Notes: generated by a model from the letters alone, not told the origin. Shown: positions 50,844 to 60,702, counted from the first letter of the stretch. The stretch: DNA of 64,000 nt from Blastococcus sp. Marseille-P5729 (GCF_900292035.1 NZ_OMPO01000003.1:248001-312000), one strand, 5' to 3'. A program made the numbers and translations.

Positions 50844-52474
50844 GCGACCTGCTGACGATTGACGGCCTGACGGTCTCCTACGACACGCGCGGCGAGCGCA
50901 CCCCTGTGGTGCACGACGTCACCTTCGGGGTCGCCCCCGGCGAGGTCGTGGCCCTGGTCGGCGAGTCCGGATCGGGGAAGTCGACCACCGCGCACGCGGT
51001 TGTCGGGCTGCTCGCCGCCAACGGGCACATCGACAGCGGGACCGTGACCCTGGGGGACACCGAGCTGACCGGGCTGAGCGAGCGCGCCTTGCGCGACGTC
51101 CGCGGACGCCGGATCGGCCTGGTGCCGCAAGATCCCAACAACTCGCTCAACCCACTCAAGCGGATCGGCGACTCGATCGCCGAAGTGCTGAGGATCCATC
51201 GCTGGGGCAGCAAGCCGGCGATCGCGCAGCGAGTGATCGAGCTGCTGGAGCAGGTCGGGATCCCGGAGCCGGAGCGCCGGGCGCGGCAGTACCCGCACGA
51301 GCTGTCCGGTGGGATGAAGCAGCGGGTGCTGATCGCCTCCGCGATAGCGCTCGAGCCCGAGCTGATCATCGCCGACGAGCCGACCAGCGCCCTCGACGTG
51401 ACCGTGCAACGCACCATCCTGGACCTGATCGATGAGCTGCGCGAGGAGCGCGGGATGTCGGTGCTCATGGTCACTCACGACCTCGGCGTAGCCGCCGAGC
51501 GCGCCGACCGGATCGTCGTGATGCGCGGAGGGCGAGTCGTCGAGCAGGGGCCGACCGCCGCGGTGGTGGCCGATCCCTCGAGCGAGTACACGCGCGCCCT
51601 CGTCGCCGGCGCCGCCGCGCTGCACGGGTCGCTCGGGCGGCTCGCCGAACGAGCTGCGCGTGCGCCGTCCGGCGAGCAGGCAGGCACCGCGATCGAGGTG
51701 CGGGGGCTGGTCCAGGACTTCGACGGCTTCCGTGCAGTCGACGACCTGTCGCTGGCCGTGCCCTACGGCACGACGCACGCCATCGTCGGCGAGTCGGGAT
51801 CGGGCAAGACGAGCGCGGTGCGGGCGATCCTCGGCTTCCACCCGGCCACGGCGGGGGAGATCATCGTCGCGGGCTCTACCGTGCGTGGGCACGACGGCCA
51901 CTTTCTGCGCGGTAAGGCCTCACGCGAGCTGCGCCGGTCGGCGCAGCTGGTCCTGCAGAACCCGTACTCGTCGCTCAACCCGCGCCGCAAGGTCGGCGAG
52001 ATCGTCGCCGAGCCGCTGGTGAACTTCGGGATCGGCGACCGCGCCGAGCGTCGGGCCGCCGTGGCCGAGATGCTTGGCCGCGTGGCTCTACCGGCGAGCG
52101 TCGTCGACGCGCTACCTCGCGAACTGTCCGGCGGCCAGCGACAAAGGGTCGCGATCGCCCGTGCGCTGGTGCTCCGGCCGAAGGTCGTCGTCCTCGACGA
52201 GCCCGTCTCCGCACTCGACGTCACCGTGCAGGCGCAGGTGCTCGAGTTGCTCGACGAGTTACAGCGCGAGCTCGGGCTCACCTACCTGTTCATCTCGCAC
52301 GACCTCGGTGTGGTCGCCCAGATCAGCGACACGGTCAGCGTGATGCGCGAGGGCCGCGTCGTGGAGCAGGGCAGCACCCGCGACGTGTTCACCACCCCCA
52401 GCACCAGCTACACACGACAGCTGCTCGATGCCATCCCAGGCCGCAGCGACCTGGCCGGCGCGGGCACCCTCTAG
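50840..52474 (+). CDS. ABC transporter ATPase, fused tandem (DppD-DppF type)
   Basis: 544-residue protein with two complete ATPase domains. First: Walker [10 protein letters not shown] (about 34-42), signature [14 protein letters not shown], Walker [14 protein letters not shown], His VTHDLG. Second: [11 protein letters not shown] (about 316), [33 protein letters not shown]. The first domain lacks the usual C-terminal oligopeptide/dipeptide zinc-type extension before the second begins (about residue 285). The fusion fixes a 1:1 pair for the two permeases. ATGA overlap with the permease gene. Confidence 0.93.
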   Translation: MSDLLTIDGLTVSYDTRGERTPVVHDVTFGVAPGEVVALVGESGSGKSTTAHAVVGLLAANGHIDSGTVTLGDTELTGLSERALRDVRGRRIGLVPQDPNNSLNPLKRIGDSIAEVLRIHRWGSKPAIAQRVIELLEQVGIPEPERRARQYPHELSGGMKQRVLIASAIALEPELIIADEPTSALDVTVQRTILDLIDELREERGMSVLMVTHDLGVAAERADRIVVMRGGRVVEQGPTAAVVADPSSEYTRALVAGAAALHGSLGRLAERAARAPSGEQAGTAIEVRGLVQDFDGFRAVDDLSLAVPYGTTHAIVGESGSGKTSAVRAILGFHPATAGEIIVAGSTVRGHDGHFLRGKASRELRRSAQLVLQNPYSSLNPRRKVGEIVAEPLVNFGIGDRAERRAAVAEMLGRVALPASVVDALPRELSGGQRQRVAIARALVLRPKVVVLDEPVSALDVTVQAQVLELLDELQRELGLTYLFISHDLGVVAQISDTVSVMREGRVVEQGSTRDVFTTPSTSYTRQLLDAIPGRSDLAGAGTL

Positions 52475-52485
52475 GAGACGATCTC

Positions 52486-53502
52486 GTGACCACCATCGGA
52501 TTCTTCACCCGACTGCTCGACGACGCCGAGCCCGCCGAGCGCTACCGGCTCGCCGCGGAGCAGATCCAGCACGCCGAGCGCAACGGCTTCGCGACCGCTT
52601 GGGTTGCGCAGCACCACTTCCACCGCGACGAGGGCGGCCTTCCCTCACCGCTGGTGTTCCTCGCTCACGTCGGAGCGCTCACCTCGCGCATCCGCCTCGG
52701 CACCGGCGTCATCTGCCTGCCGATGGAGGACGCCGTCCGCACCGCGGAGGACCTCGTTGTTGCAGACCTCCTTACCGGTGGCCGCATCGACGTCGGCGTC
52801 TCGACCGGCGGAACGCCGTCGTCCTTCCCTGCGTTCGGCAAGGACTTCGCCGATCGCTACGAGCTGTCGGACGAGGCGCTCTCGACGCTGCTCGGGGCAT
52901 GGCGCGGCGAGCCGATCAACGGCACCGAGAACCGGCTCTACCCGGCTGGCGGGTCGCTGCCCGACCGGATCTGGCAGGCCACCTTCTCGGTCTCCGGCGG
53001 CGAGCGGGCCGGCCGCGCCGGTGACGGGCTGATGCTCTCGCGCACGCAGCCGCGCCCTGATGATCGCCCCGACGCACCGCTGGCGGAGCTGCAGCAGCCG
53101 ATCATCGACGCCTACCGAGCGGCCCTTCCCCAGGGACACCGGCCGCGCATCATGGCCTCCCGCACCGCCTTCGTCGCGGACACGCGCGAGGAGGCGCTTC
53201 GCTGGGCCGAACCCGGGTTGCGCAGCGCCGTCGCGAGCTCGCCGCGCGCGTTTCCGAGGGTCAGTGCGGACGCACCCCTCGACGAGCTGATCCGCCTCAC
53301 CGACACCCATGTCGGGACCGCGGCGGACGTCGCGGAGTCGCTGGCGGCGGACTCCGCGCTCGCTGCGGCGAGCGAGGTCGCCTTCCAGGTGCACTCGGTG
53401 GATGCGCCGCACCCGCAGATCCTGCGGTCGATCGAGCTCCTCGCCGCCGAGGTCGCGCCGGCTTTGGGGTGGGGCCAGCAGCGGGAGGAGGCCGCAGCAT
53501 GA
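52486..53502 (+). CDS. FMN-dependent luciferase-like monooxygenase (KPN_01858 type)
   Basis: 338-residue bacterial-luciferase-like flavin monooxygenase. It has the barrel start IGFFTRLLDD, AWVAQHHFHRDEGGLPSPLVFLAHVGA (about 38-64), IRLGTGVICLPMEDAVRTAEDLVVADLLTGGRIDVGVSTGG (about 70-110) and RAGRAGDGLMLS, all normal for LLM enzymes that use reduced FMN from a reductase partner. The start is GTG with AGGAG eight bases upstream, 11 bases after the ATPase stop. Several LLM enzymes cleave C-S bonds of alkanesulfonates; with the sulfur-type leader this is a plausible but unproven activity. Confidence 0.88.
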   Translation: MTTIGFFTRLLDDAEPAERYRLAAEQIQHAERNGFATAWVAQHHFHRDEGGLPSPLVFLAHVGALTSRIRLGTGVICLPMEDAVRTAEDLVVADLLTGGRIDVGVSTGGTPSSFPAFGKDFADRYELSDEALSTLLGAWRGEPINGTENRLYPAGGSLPDRIWQATFSVSGGERAGRAGDGLMLSRTQPRPDDRPDAPLAELQQPIIDAYRAALPQGHRPRIMASRTAFVADTREEALRWAEPGLRSAVASSPRAFPRVSADAPLDELIRLTDTHVGTAADVAESLAADSALAAASEVAFQVHSVDAPHPQILRSIELLAAEVAPALGWGQQREEAAA

Positions 53503-54089
53503 CCGACGTGATCGACCGGCTGGCCGGAATCGACTCCGGCACCTCCCTCGACGTCCTACGCCGCAGCAGACCTGTCCGCCGCGACGAGATCCAGGCCGGA
53601 TACGACGCGTTGTTCGAGCCGGCCAACGCTGGCGAGATCCCCTTGGTGGAACGGTTCGCGGTGGCCGCATTCGTCGCTGATCTGCAGGACCACGGTGGAT
53701 CGACGAGCTCTCACTATCTGGCCGAGCTCGTCGATGAGCGGTTGCGCGAGCGCATCAGGAGCCTGGCCGTCGGCGCTCGTCAGCGAGGTCCGTGGGGTGA
53801 GTACCGCGAGCCTGGCCTGCAGGACGAAAACGAGCCGGGCGAGTGGTTCGTCGTCCCGGACGACGATCGGCGTCAGCTCGGCGAACGCCTCTCCGCGGTG
53901 CTCGAGCACGCCCACTTCGTCGTCCTGCACCCCCGGGACGCGCGGCCGGAGGTGTTGAGCCGCCTCACCGCCGCGGGATGGGGCCGGCGGTCTGTCGTCA
54001 CCTGGTCGCAGCTCATCGCTTACGTCAGCTTTCAGGTGCGGGTCGTCGAAGGGCTGCGCGTGCTGCGAGCAGAAGGAGAGGGAGCATGA
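53499..54089 (+). CDS. CMD domain protein (Avi_7170 type)
   Basis: 196-residue protein of the group annotated as CMD (carboxymuconolactone decarboxylase-like) domain protein, Avi_7170 family. It has a helical core (VERFAVAAFVADLQ, YLAELVDERLRERI) and the end VVTWSQLIAYVSFQVRVVEGLRVL. It lacks the CxxC of AhpD-like enzymes, so it may be a partner rather than a peroxidase itself. The ATG at 53499 overlaps the monooxygenase stop (ATGA), and its stop overlaps the next start. Confidence 0.82.
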   Translation: MTDVIDRLAGIDSGTSLDVLRRSRPVRRDEIQAGYDALFEPANAGEIPLVERFAVAAFVADLQDHGGSTSSHYLAELVDERLRERIRSLAVGARQRGPWGEYREPGLQDENEPGEWFVVPDDDRRQLGERLSAVLEHAHFVVLHPRDARPEVLSRLTAAGWGRRSVVTWSQLIAYVSFQVRVVEGLRVLRAEGEGA

Positions 54090-54655
54090 GCAAGCCCGAG
54101 AGGTTCACCCGCGACGAGCTCGCCTGGGAGCCATGGATCGAGCCCGCGGCCGAGTCAGAGCTGACCCCGCGACAGACCGAGTCGCTCGTCCAACCGGCAC
54201 GCGCGCGAAATCCCTACTTTCGTCTGCTCGCAGACGATCCAGACATTCTGGAGGCGCGCACCCGGGCCGACCTCGACATCTTTCATGCCGACGGTGGGCT
54301 GCCGAGAGCCGAGCGTGAGCTGGCTGCCGCCGCGACCTCACGGCTGAACGGCTGCGTCTTCTGCGCTTCGGTGCACGCCCGCTTCGCGGCGCACTTCGCC
54401 AAGCGCCCGGAGGACGTCGATCGTCTGCTGGAGGAGGGAATCGACGCCGACCTGGGCGACGAGCGCTGGAACGCGATCGCGGCGGCATCTGCGGCGCTTG
54501 CCCGGACGCCGATCGCGTTCGGGGAGAGCGACGTGCGGCGGCTCCGCGCCGCAGGGCTGGCGGAGGATGAGATCGTGGACCTGATCCACTCGGCAGGCTT
54601 CTTCAACTGGGCCAACCGCCTCATGCTCACCCTCGGCGAGCCCACCACCACCTGA
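54086..54655 (+). CDS. Alkylhydroperoxidase-domain protein (Avi_7169 type)
   Basis: 189-residue AhpD-fold protein with the redox centre Glu78...Cys90-x2-Cys93-x3-His97 (NGCVFCASVHA), the standard arrangement for thiol-based peroxide or hydroperoxide reduction. It is the last gene of the operon, with its ATG overlapping the previous stop. It could protect against peroxide formed by the upstream flavin monooxygenase or reduce a substrate-derived hydroperoxide. The 33-base gap to the convergent SGNH gene has only a small hairpin. Confidence 0.9.
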   Translation: MSKPERFTRDELAWEPWIEPAAESELTPRQTESLVQPARARNPYFRLLADDPDILEARTRADLDIFHADGGLPRAERELAAAATSRLNGCVFCASVHARFAAHFAKRPEDVDRLLEEGIDADLGDERWNAIAAASAALARTPIAFGESDVRRLRAAGLAEDEIVDLIHSAGFFNWANRLMLTLGEPTTT

Positions 54656-54688
54656 GTCCCGGGTAGCGCCGGGCTGGTTGTCGACGGC

Positions 54689-55537
54689 TCAGTCGGGCAG
54701 GTCCATCTCTGCGAGCGATACCGGCGTGGGAAGCGGCCGCTTCGGCGTCACGCCGTGCGACATCGACTCCCCGCGCCGGTGCCGCTGTACGAACGGGATG
54801 AAGTACTCGCGCAGCCAGTAGTGGTCCTCGCGCCGGCGCGCCCGCCACGGGACGGGATCAAGCGCCGGAAGCTCCTGGTTGAGTGGATCCTCGATTCCAG
54901 GCACGCCAGCGATATGGGCGAGCGCCTGCCCGATCAGCCGGTGCCCCAACGACGTGGCGTGGAGCCGGTCCTCGAACCACATACGACGATCGAGGGCGAC
55001 CGGATACCGGTGCAGGTCGAGCAGCCGGACGCCGTAACGCACGGCCTCTTCACGGGTGACGTCGTTGAGCTGCAGGATGTTGCGGCGCAGCGGTCGCACC
55101 ATCCAGTTGATCGCGGCCGGGTCCGGCATGGTGAAGGTGAGCACCTCGGCGCCGGTCTCGCGCGCCTTCCGAAACATGTAGGCGAGATGACCGCGTGCCT
55201 CGTGCCGGTTCCATGAGGTCTTCGATGCGTCGTTCACCCCGCCGACGATCGTCATGATGTCGGGCCGCATCGCGAGAGCCGGCGCGAGCTGGCGGCGGAT
55301 CTCGTGCAGCCGATAGCCGCGGATCGCGAGGTTGGCGTACTCGAGCGCCTGGTCCTGTGCCTTTGCGAGGTGGACCGCGAGCCGGTCGGACCACCCGCGG
55401 TACGACCCGATCGGATTGAGATGGCTCGGGCTGAGAGAGTGCCCGTGCTCCTCGTAGACATGGACGCCGGGCGGGTAGGGGTCTTCGAGCCCCTCGGTGG
55501 TGGAGTCGCCGATCGCGACGAAACGGTGGTAGCTCAT
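54689..55537 (-). CDS. SGNH/GDSL hydrolase
   Basis: 282-residue esterase-like protein without a signal peptide. Block I GDSTTEG with Ser12 (residues 10-16), block III VGGVNDASK, and the C-terminal Asp-x2-His as DRLHATSLGH (about 193-202) give the SGNH triad. The C-terminal 60 residues are an extra region rich in Arg and Trp (WRARRREDHYWLREY). Substrate unknown. It appears monocistronic; a hairpin-rich spacer lies upstream. Confidence 0.9.
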   Translation of the reverse strand: MSYHRFVAIGDSTTEGLEDPYPPGVHVYEEHGHSLSPSHLNPIGSYRGWSDRLAVHLAKAQDQALEYANLAIRGYRLHEIRRQLAPALAMRPDIMTIVGGVNDASKTSWNRHEARGHLAYMFRKARETGAEVLTFTMPDPAAINWMVRPLRRNILQLNDVTREEAVRYGVRLLDLHRYPVALDRRMWFEDRLHATSLGHRLIGQALAHIAGVPGIEDPLNQELPALDPVPWRARRREDHYWLREYFIPFVQRHRRGESMSHGVTPKRPLPTPVSLAEMDLPD

Positions 55538-55562
55538 CAGCTCCCGATTCTACGAACCAGCC

Positions 55563-55621
55563 ACCTGCGGTGCTTCCCGGCGCGCTGTCGAGCGGATAGC
55601 GCACCAGGAAGCACCGCAGGT
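55563..55621. terminator. Hairpin with CCTGCGGTG arm
   Basis: ACCTGCGGTGCTTCC (55563-55577) and its exact complement (55607-55621) enclose a 29-base loop with a small GCGCT/AGCGC stem. It lies between the SGNH start and the FtsX-type permease stop, both on the minus strand. The outer 12-mer CCACCTGCGGTG is shared with the palindrome at 15898. Confidence 0.6.
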
Positions 55622-55635
55622 CATAACGGAGGATG

Positions 55636-55673
55636 CCGCTGGGCCCACCCCGCTTCTGGAGTGAGCCCAGCGG
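55636..55673. terminator. Second hairpin downstream of ABC permease
   Basis: CCGCTGGGC and GCCCAGCGG are perfect nine-base arms with a 20-base loop, 50 bases beyond the permease stop (minus strand). Together with the neighbouring hairpin it makes a tandem terminator for the ABC exporter operon. Confidence 0.6.
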
Positions 55674-55722
55674 CCTGGGATCCCGACCTCCGGCCAGCCC
55701 CCTGGACCGGACGTCGGGTGGT

Positions 55723-57669
55723 CTAGGCCGTGGCCAGGGCCTCGACCGGGCTGACCCGGCCGGAGCGCAACGCGGGCAGTACGGAGGCCACCAGGCCGCC
55801 GACCACCGCGATGCCGAGGAAGATCGCCAGCCGGCCCCACGGGATATCCCACACGATTGGCGTATTGCTGCCGATCACGGTGTACGCCGCGACCATCCCG
55901 TAGAAGATGCCGAGCAGGATTCCGACCAGGCCGCCGATGAGCGACAGGATCACGGCCTCGACGGACACCATCGCTCGCAGCTGGCCCTTCTGGACGCCGA
56001 GCGCCCGCATCAGCCCGCTCTCGCGCTTGCGCTCGATGACAGACAGGGCGAGCGTGTTCGCGATGCCGACCACGGCGATGATCGCGGCGACGGCCAGCAA
56101 GCCGGTCGCGACGTTCGTCATGATGTCGATGATCGCCTCGATTTGCTGCCGCAGCTCGCTGTCCTTCGCGTCGGCCAGCGCGCTCGCTCGGGTGACCTGA
56201 GAGGCGACCTGGATCATCGAGATCAGGCCGATCCCTACGATGATGGCGACGACCGTGTTGGTGGCTCGAGCGGCATGCCTGGTGACGTCCCGGGCGGCGA
56301 TCTTGCCGGGCGTGCCAAGCGCAGATCCGATCGGGCGGAGCAATCTGCCCATGGGCACGACGAGGAGCTGAGCACCCACCAGCACGCCGACCACCGAGAT
56401 CAGCCCGCCGAGCGTCGCGATCGCAACCTGATGGCCGACCGCGCCCAGGGCCAGGACTGCGAGTCCGATGACGACCAGGACCGCCGACAGGATGATCCGA
56501 GTCCTCGACAGCCGTGCCCCTCCGACCTCCGAACTCACCGGACGTAGCGCCTCCATCGGGGAGGTCTGGCAGGCACGGCGAATCGGGAAGTAGGCGGCCA
56601 CCACGGTAGCGGCGATTGTTGCTGCGCAGGCGATCAGAACGGTCACGGGATTGATCGCCAGGCCACCTGCGGCCGCGCCGAACGCGCTGGCGCCGACGTA
56701 GCCGGCCAGGATTCCCAGCCCAACTCCGATGACGGTCCCGACCATGCCGATCAGCAGTGCCTCGAGGAGGATCTGGCGCTTCATCTGCTGAGCGGTCGCC
56801 CCGACCAGCCGCTGGAGGGCGATCTGGCGGCGGCGCTGAGCGAGCAGGATGGCGAAGGTGTTGGCGATGACGATCGCGGCCACGGCCAACGCGATCACGG
56901 CGAACGCTCCCAGCAGCACGGTGATCGCCACGGTGCCGCCACTGACTGCATCGACGACGGCCTCGCGCGCCTCGACGCCGGTCTTGGCGTCAAGTCCATC
57001 GGGCAGCTTGCTGTTCAGCGCAGCCGCGACCTGCTCGGCATTGCCGTCAGTACGAACCAGGTAGTTGTCGAGCCAGGCGTTGTCGTCCTGCTTCAGGTAC
57101 TCGAGCGTGACCCACGACGTCGGTCCGGCGAGTGTCTTGGTGGTTGGATTCGGGTCAGTGATCCCGGTGACGGTGAAGCTGACCTCTTGGTCGTTCATCG
57201 AGCGCAGCGTGACCTGGTCGCCGACCTTGGCTCCGGCGTCCTTCGCGGTCTCCGGGTCGAGCGCGATCTCGGTCGGCTTGGTCGGGAAGCTGCCTTCGGC
57301 GAGCTTCTCGTATGCGAGCTGCTTGTCGTCGATGACCGATGTCAGGCGGATGCCGGACAACGCAGTGCTCCCGGGCAACTGGTAGAGACTGCTCATGATC
57401 GGGGCGACCGCCTCGACTCCGTCAGTGCTCTCGATGGTCTGCAGCGCCTCGTCGCCCTCGTAGATCCCGTAGGTGTCACTGCCCACGACCACGTCTGCAT
57501 TCTGGATCGACTCGGCGACGACCACCTCGATGGCGCGCCCCGCGGTCGAGGAGAAGACGGTGGTCGCCACGGCGAAGAGGCTGCCGATGATGATCGCCAG
57601 CATGACCGCGGCGAGACGCCCCGGCTTGTGCTTGAGCTCGGCGAAGGCCGCCTTGGTGGTGACTGACAT
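55723..57669 (-). CDS. ABC transporter permease, FtsX/MacB type (two FtsX domains)
   Basis: 648-residue permease with two FtsX blocks. After the first helix (about 20-42) comes an extracytoplasmic domain (about 45-240), then three helices with the coupling segment RRRQIALQRLVGATAQQMKRQ and MEALRP; a two-helix spacer (about 395-450) leads to the second block ending ERKRESGLMRALGVQKGQLRAM and VEALATA. The second external loop is short (about 50 residues). The length is below the 800-plus residues of many actinobacterial relatives. It follows the ATPase gene by five bases. The likely role is export of, or envelope response to, peptides or lipids. Confidence 0.9.
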   Translation of the reverse strand: MSVTTKAAFAELKHKPGRLAAVMLAIIIGSLFAVATTVFSSTAGRAIEVVVAESIQNADVVVGSDTYGIYEGDEALQTIESTDGVEAVAPIMSSLYQLPGSTALSGIRLTSVIDDKQLAYEKLAEGSFPTKPTEIALDPETAKDAGAKVGDQVTLRSMNDQEVSFTVTGITDPNPTTKTLAGPTSWVTLEYLKQDDNAWLDNYLVRTDGNAEQVAAALNSKLPDGLDAKTGVEAREAVVDAVSGGTVAITVLLGAFAVIALAVAAIVIANTFAILLAQRRRQIALQRLVGATAQQMKRQILLEALLIGMVGTVIGVGLGILAGYVGASAFGAAAGGLAINPVTVLIACAATIAATVVAAYFPIRRACQTSPMEALRPVSSEVGGARLSRTRIILSAVLVVIGLAVLALGAVGHQVAIATLGGLISVVGVLVGAQLLVVPMGRLLRPIGSALGTPGKIAARDVTRHAARATNTVVAIIVGIGLISMIQVASQVTRASALADAKDSELRQQIEAIIDIMTNVATGLLAVAAIIAVVGIANTLALSVIERKRESGLMRALGVQKGQLRAMVSVEAVILSLIGGLVGILLGIFYGMVAAYTVIGSNTPIVWDIPWGRLAIFLGIAVVGGLVASVLPALRSGRVSPVEALATA

Positions 57670-57674
57670 GACGA

Positions 57675-58457
57675 TCAGACCCCCAGCCCGCGCATCGCGT
57701 CGATGACCGAGTCAGCAGTCGGCCTGTCGATGTGCCCGGCGATCCGGCCGTCGCTGAGCAGAAGAACCGCGTCGGCGTACGACGCCGCGATGGGGTCGTG
57801 CGTGACCATCACGATCGTCTGGTTCTCCTCGCGGGAAGCGGTCCGGAGGATGCTGAGCAGCTGCTGCCCGGAGCGGCTGTCGAGCGCGCCGGTCGGCTCG
57901 TCGGCGAACAGGACGTCGGGCTGACTGATCAGCGCACGAGCGACCGCCACCCGCTGCTGCTGGCCGCCCGACAGCTGTCCGGGCAGGTGATCGAGTCGGT
58001 CCTGTATTCCCAGCGCACTTGCGATCTGGTTGAGTCGCTGGCCATCGACGTGACGGCCCGCGAGCTCGAGTGGGAGTGCGATGTTCTGCTCGGCGGTGAG
58101 TGTCGGGAGCAGGTTGAACGACTGGAAGACGAACCCGACATGGTCGCGGCGTACCTCCGTGACGAACCGGTCGGCCTTGCCCGTGATCGCCTTGTCCGCG
58201 ATCATCACCTCCCCCGAGGTGACTGCGTCGAGGCCGGCGAGGCAGTGCATGAGCGTCGACTTGCCCGAACCGGACGGGCCCATGATCGCGGTGAACGATC
58301 CGCGCGGGAATGCGACGGTAACGCCGTCCAGCGCGCGGACCTGGCGCTCACCCTCGCCGAAGATCTTCGTGACGCCTCGGCCCTGCACCGCCGGTAGGGT
58401 CGGTCCGGCTCCCGGGCTGGCCGGCATCGCGGCCGGGTGGTTGACGCTGGCTGTCAT
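57675..58457 (-). CDS. ABC transporter ATPase, LolD/MacB type
   Basis: 260-residue ATPase. Walker A GPSGSGKST (about 61-69), the LolD-type GLDAVTSGEV, Q-loop VFQSFNLLP, signature LSGGQQQRVAVARAL, Walker B VLFADEPTGALDS and switch VTHDP are all typical of the FtsX-partner group. An extra 28-residue N-terminus (HPAAMPASPGAGP) is disordered. AAGGAG lies six bases before the ATG. It is the first gene of a two-gene operon with the permease. No two-component system is adjacent, unlike in many antibiotic-peptide resistance modules. Confidence 0.93.
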   Translation of the reverse strand: MTASVNHPAAMPASPGAGPTLPAVQGRGVTKIFGEGERQVRALDGVTVAFPRGSFTAIMGPSGSGKSTLMHCLAGLDAVTSGEVMIADKAITGKADRFVTEVRRDHVGFVFQSFNLLPTLTAEQNIALPLELAGRHVDGQRLNQIASALGIQDRLDHLPGQLSGGQQQRVAVARALISQPDVLFADEPTGALDSRSGQQLLSILRTASREENQTIVMVTHDPIAASYADAVLLLSDGRIAGHIDRPTADSVIDAMRGLGV

Positions 58458-58556
58458 GCTGAGCTCCTTGTCGTGGGTGTGCTCTTCTCAGAACACTTAC
58501 GACGTTAGGTTCTCGGCGGACGCGGCGGATCTGACGAAAGTCACGACTTCGATGGT

Positions 58557-58643
58557 CGGCGTACGACCCTGGTCGTACGCCGCAAGACCTGCGGGGCAGC
58601 GGAGCACGCTACGACGTGGATAGCGCGCTCCGCTCCCCCGCAG
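58557..58643. terminator. Tandem hairpins after ilvD
   Basis: First hairpin: CGGCGTACGACC and its perfect complement around a two-base centre (58557-58582). Second: CTGCGGGG, AGCGGAGC and GCTA pair with their complements around a nine-base loop with small internal mismatches (58589-58643). They lie 19-105 bases beyond the ilvD stop on the minus strand, before the ABC operon promoter. Confidence 0.65.
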
Positions 58644-58661
58644 AAGGTGGACTACCTAGCT

Positions 58662-60512
58662 CTAGCGGCTCGGGACCTGGCGGACGGCGCCGGTGCTACC
58701 GGAGGTGACCATCGCGGCGTACGCCTGCAGCGCCTTCGAGACCTGCCGGTCGCGCTCGCCGGGCTGCCACGGATGCTCGCTGGCCTCCATCTTCGCGCGG
58801 CGCTCAGCGAGGACGTCGTCGCCGACGTTGACCCGGATCAGTCGCTTGTGCACGTCGATCTCGATCTCGTCGCCGTCCTCGATCAGGCCGATCGTGCCGC
58901 CGGAGGCGGCCTCGGGCGAGATGTGGCCGACGCTGATCCCCGACGATCCGCCGGAGAACCGGCCGTCGGTGATCAGCGCGCACTCGCGGCCCAGGCCCAG
59001 GCCCTTGATGAAGGACGTCGGGTGCAGCATCTCCTGCATGCCCGGCCCACCGGCGGGGCCTTCGTAGCGGACGACGACGCAGTGGCCGGGCTGGACCTTC
59101 TTGCTGAGGATCGCCTCGACCGCGGCCTCCTGCGAGTCGACGACGAGGGCGGTGCCGACGAAGTGGAACAGCTCCTCGTCGATGCCGGCCGTCTTGATGA
59201 CCGCGCCGTCCTCAGCGAGGTTGCCGTAGAGGACGGCGAGGCCGCCGTCGGCGGTGTAGGCGTGCTCGAGGTCGCGGATGCAGCCCTCGGCGGCGTCGGT
59301 GTCGAGGGCGTCCCAACGATTGGACGTCGAGAACGCCTCGGTGGTGCGGACGCCGCCCGGAGCCGCGTGGAACAGCTCGATCGCCTTGTCGGTGGCCTTG
59401 CCGCCGCGGACGTCCCAGTCGTCGAGCCAGCTCTGCAGGTCAGGCGAATGCACCGAGTGGACGCCGGTGTCGAGCAGCCCGGCGCGGTTCAGCTCGCCCA
59501 GCAGGGCGGGGATTCCGCCGGCGCGGTGGACGTCCTCCATGTGGTAGCTCGGGTGGTTGGGTGCCACCTTGGACAGGCACGGCACGGCGCGCGACAGCTT
59601 GTCGATGTCGGGCAGGGTGAAGTTGATCTCGCCCTCAAGCGCGGCCGCCAGAATATGCAGCACAGTGTTGGTCGACCCGCCCATCGCGACGTCCAGCGCC
59701 ATGGCGTTGTGGAAGGCCTTCTCGTTGGCGATGCTGCGCGGCAGGACCGACTCGTCGTCCTGGTCGTAGTACCGCTTGCACAGGTCGACGATGATGCGGC
59801 CGGCCTCCAGGAAGAGCTCCTTGCGTGCGGCGTGGGTGGCCAGCGTCGAGCCGTTGCCGGGCAGCGACAGTCCCAGCGCCTCGGTCAGGCAGTTCATCGA
59901 GTTCGCGGTGAACATGCCCGAGCACGAGCCGCACGTCGGGCAGGCGCTGCGCTCGACGGCAGTCAGACCCTCGTCGGTGACGTCCTCGGCGGCGGAGGCG
60001 TTGATCGCGGTGATCAGGTTCGTCGGCGTGCTGGCGACGCCGTCCACGACGACCGCCTTGCCGGCCTCCATCGGGCCACCGGAGACGAAGATTGCCGGGA
60101 TGTTCAGCCGCAGCGCGGCCATCAGCATGCCGGGGGTGATCTTGTCGCAGTTGCTGATGCACACGAGGGCGTCGGCGGTGTGCGCGTTGACCATGTACTC
60201 GACCGAGTCGGCGATCAGCTCGCGGGAGGGCAGCGAGTAGAGCATGCCGTCGTGGCCCATGGCGATGCCGTCATCCACCGCGATGGTGTTGAACTCCTTG
60301 GAGACGCCACCGGCCTCGCGGATGGCGCCCGCGACCAGGTCGCCCATGTCCTTGAGGTGCACGTGGCCCGGCACGAACTGGGTATAGCTGTTGGCGATCG
60401 CGATGATTGGCTTGCCGAAGTCGCCCTCCTGCATGCCGGTGGCGCGCCACAGCGCTCGGGCACCGGCCATCTGGCGGCCATGGGTCGACGTACGTGAGCG
60501 AAGCTCGGGCAT
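58662..60512 (-). CDS. ilvD: Dihydroxy-acid dehydratase
   Basis: 616-residue iron-sulfur dehydratase of branched-chain amino-acid synthesis, making 2-keto acids from dihydroxy acids. It has [13 protein letters not shown] (about 15-27), the cluster/substrate segments [20 protein letters not shown] (Cys about 122) and [19 protein letters not shown], and the C-terminal [22 protein letters not shown]. The ATG at 60512 has AGGAG seven bases upstream; the longer frame to 60626 is not supported. It stands alone without other ilv genes. A long antisense frame on the other strand is a shadow. Confidence 0.97.
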   Translation of the reverse strand: MPELRSRTSTHGRQMAGARALWRATGMQEGDFGKPIIAIANSYTQFVPGHVHLKDMGDLVAGAIREAGGVSKEFNTIAVDDGIAMGHDGMLYSLPSRELIADSVEYMVNAHTADALVCISNCDKITPGMLMAALRLNIPAIFVSGGPMEAGKAVVVDGVASTPTNLITAINASAAEDVTDEGLTAVERSACPTCGSCSGMFTANSMNCLTEALGLSLPGNGSTLATHAARKELFLEAGRIIVDLCKRYYDQDDESVLPRSIANEKAFHNAMALDVAMGGSTNTVLHILAAALEGEINFTLPDIDKLSRAVPCLSKVAPNHPSYHMEDVHRAGGIPALLGELNRAGLLDTGVHSVHSPDLQSWLDDWDVRGGKATDKAIELFHAAPGGVRTTEAFSTSNRWDALDTDAAEGCIRDLEHAYTADGGLAVLYGNLAEDGAVIKTAGIDEELFHFVGTALVVDSQEAAVEAILSKKVQPGHCVVVRYEGPAGGPGMQEMLHPTSFIKGLGLGRECALITDGRFSGGSSGISVGHISPEAASGGTIGLIEDGDEIEIDVHKRLIRVNVGDDVLAERRAKMEASEHPWQPGERDRQVSKALQAYAAMVTSGSTGAVRQVPSR

Positions 60513-60674
60513 GGGACTGCTCCTGGTGGATCGGCTGCCCGCGGACGATCGCGGGGTACCCGTCAACGCTACGCCGACCGCTTGCGCCGTGCACGCCGCC
60601 GTCTCACCATCCGGCGGTGGTCGCACCGGCGGGCCGCTCCAGCGGGCTTGAAGTCACGAAGCGGGATCCTCCTC

Positions 60675-60702
60675 AGCAAGAGGGGATAAATCCCCTCCTG
60701 CT
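60675..60702. terminator. Hairpin after acyl-CoA dehydrogenase gene
   Basis: AGCAAGAGGGGA, loop TAAA, then TCCCCTCCTGCT: 12-base arms with one G-U/mismatch position. It lies about 55-80 bases beyond the stop of the acyl-CoA dehydrogenase gene on the minus strand and 160 bases before ilvD, so it probably separates the two transcripts. Confidence 0.65.

Noticed and set aside
58647-60497. 616-codon + strand frame opposite ilvD
   Set aside because: Shadow of dihydroxy-acid dehydratase; all recognised motifs are on the minus strand.
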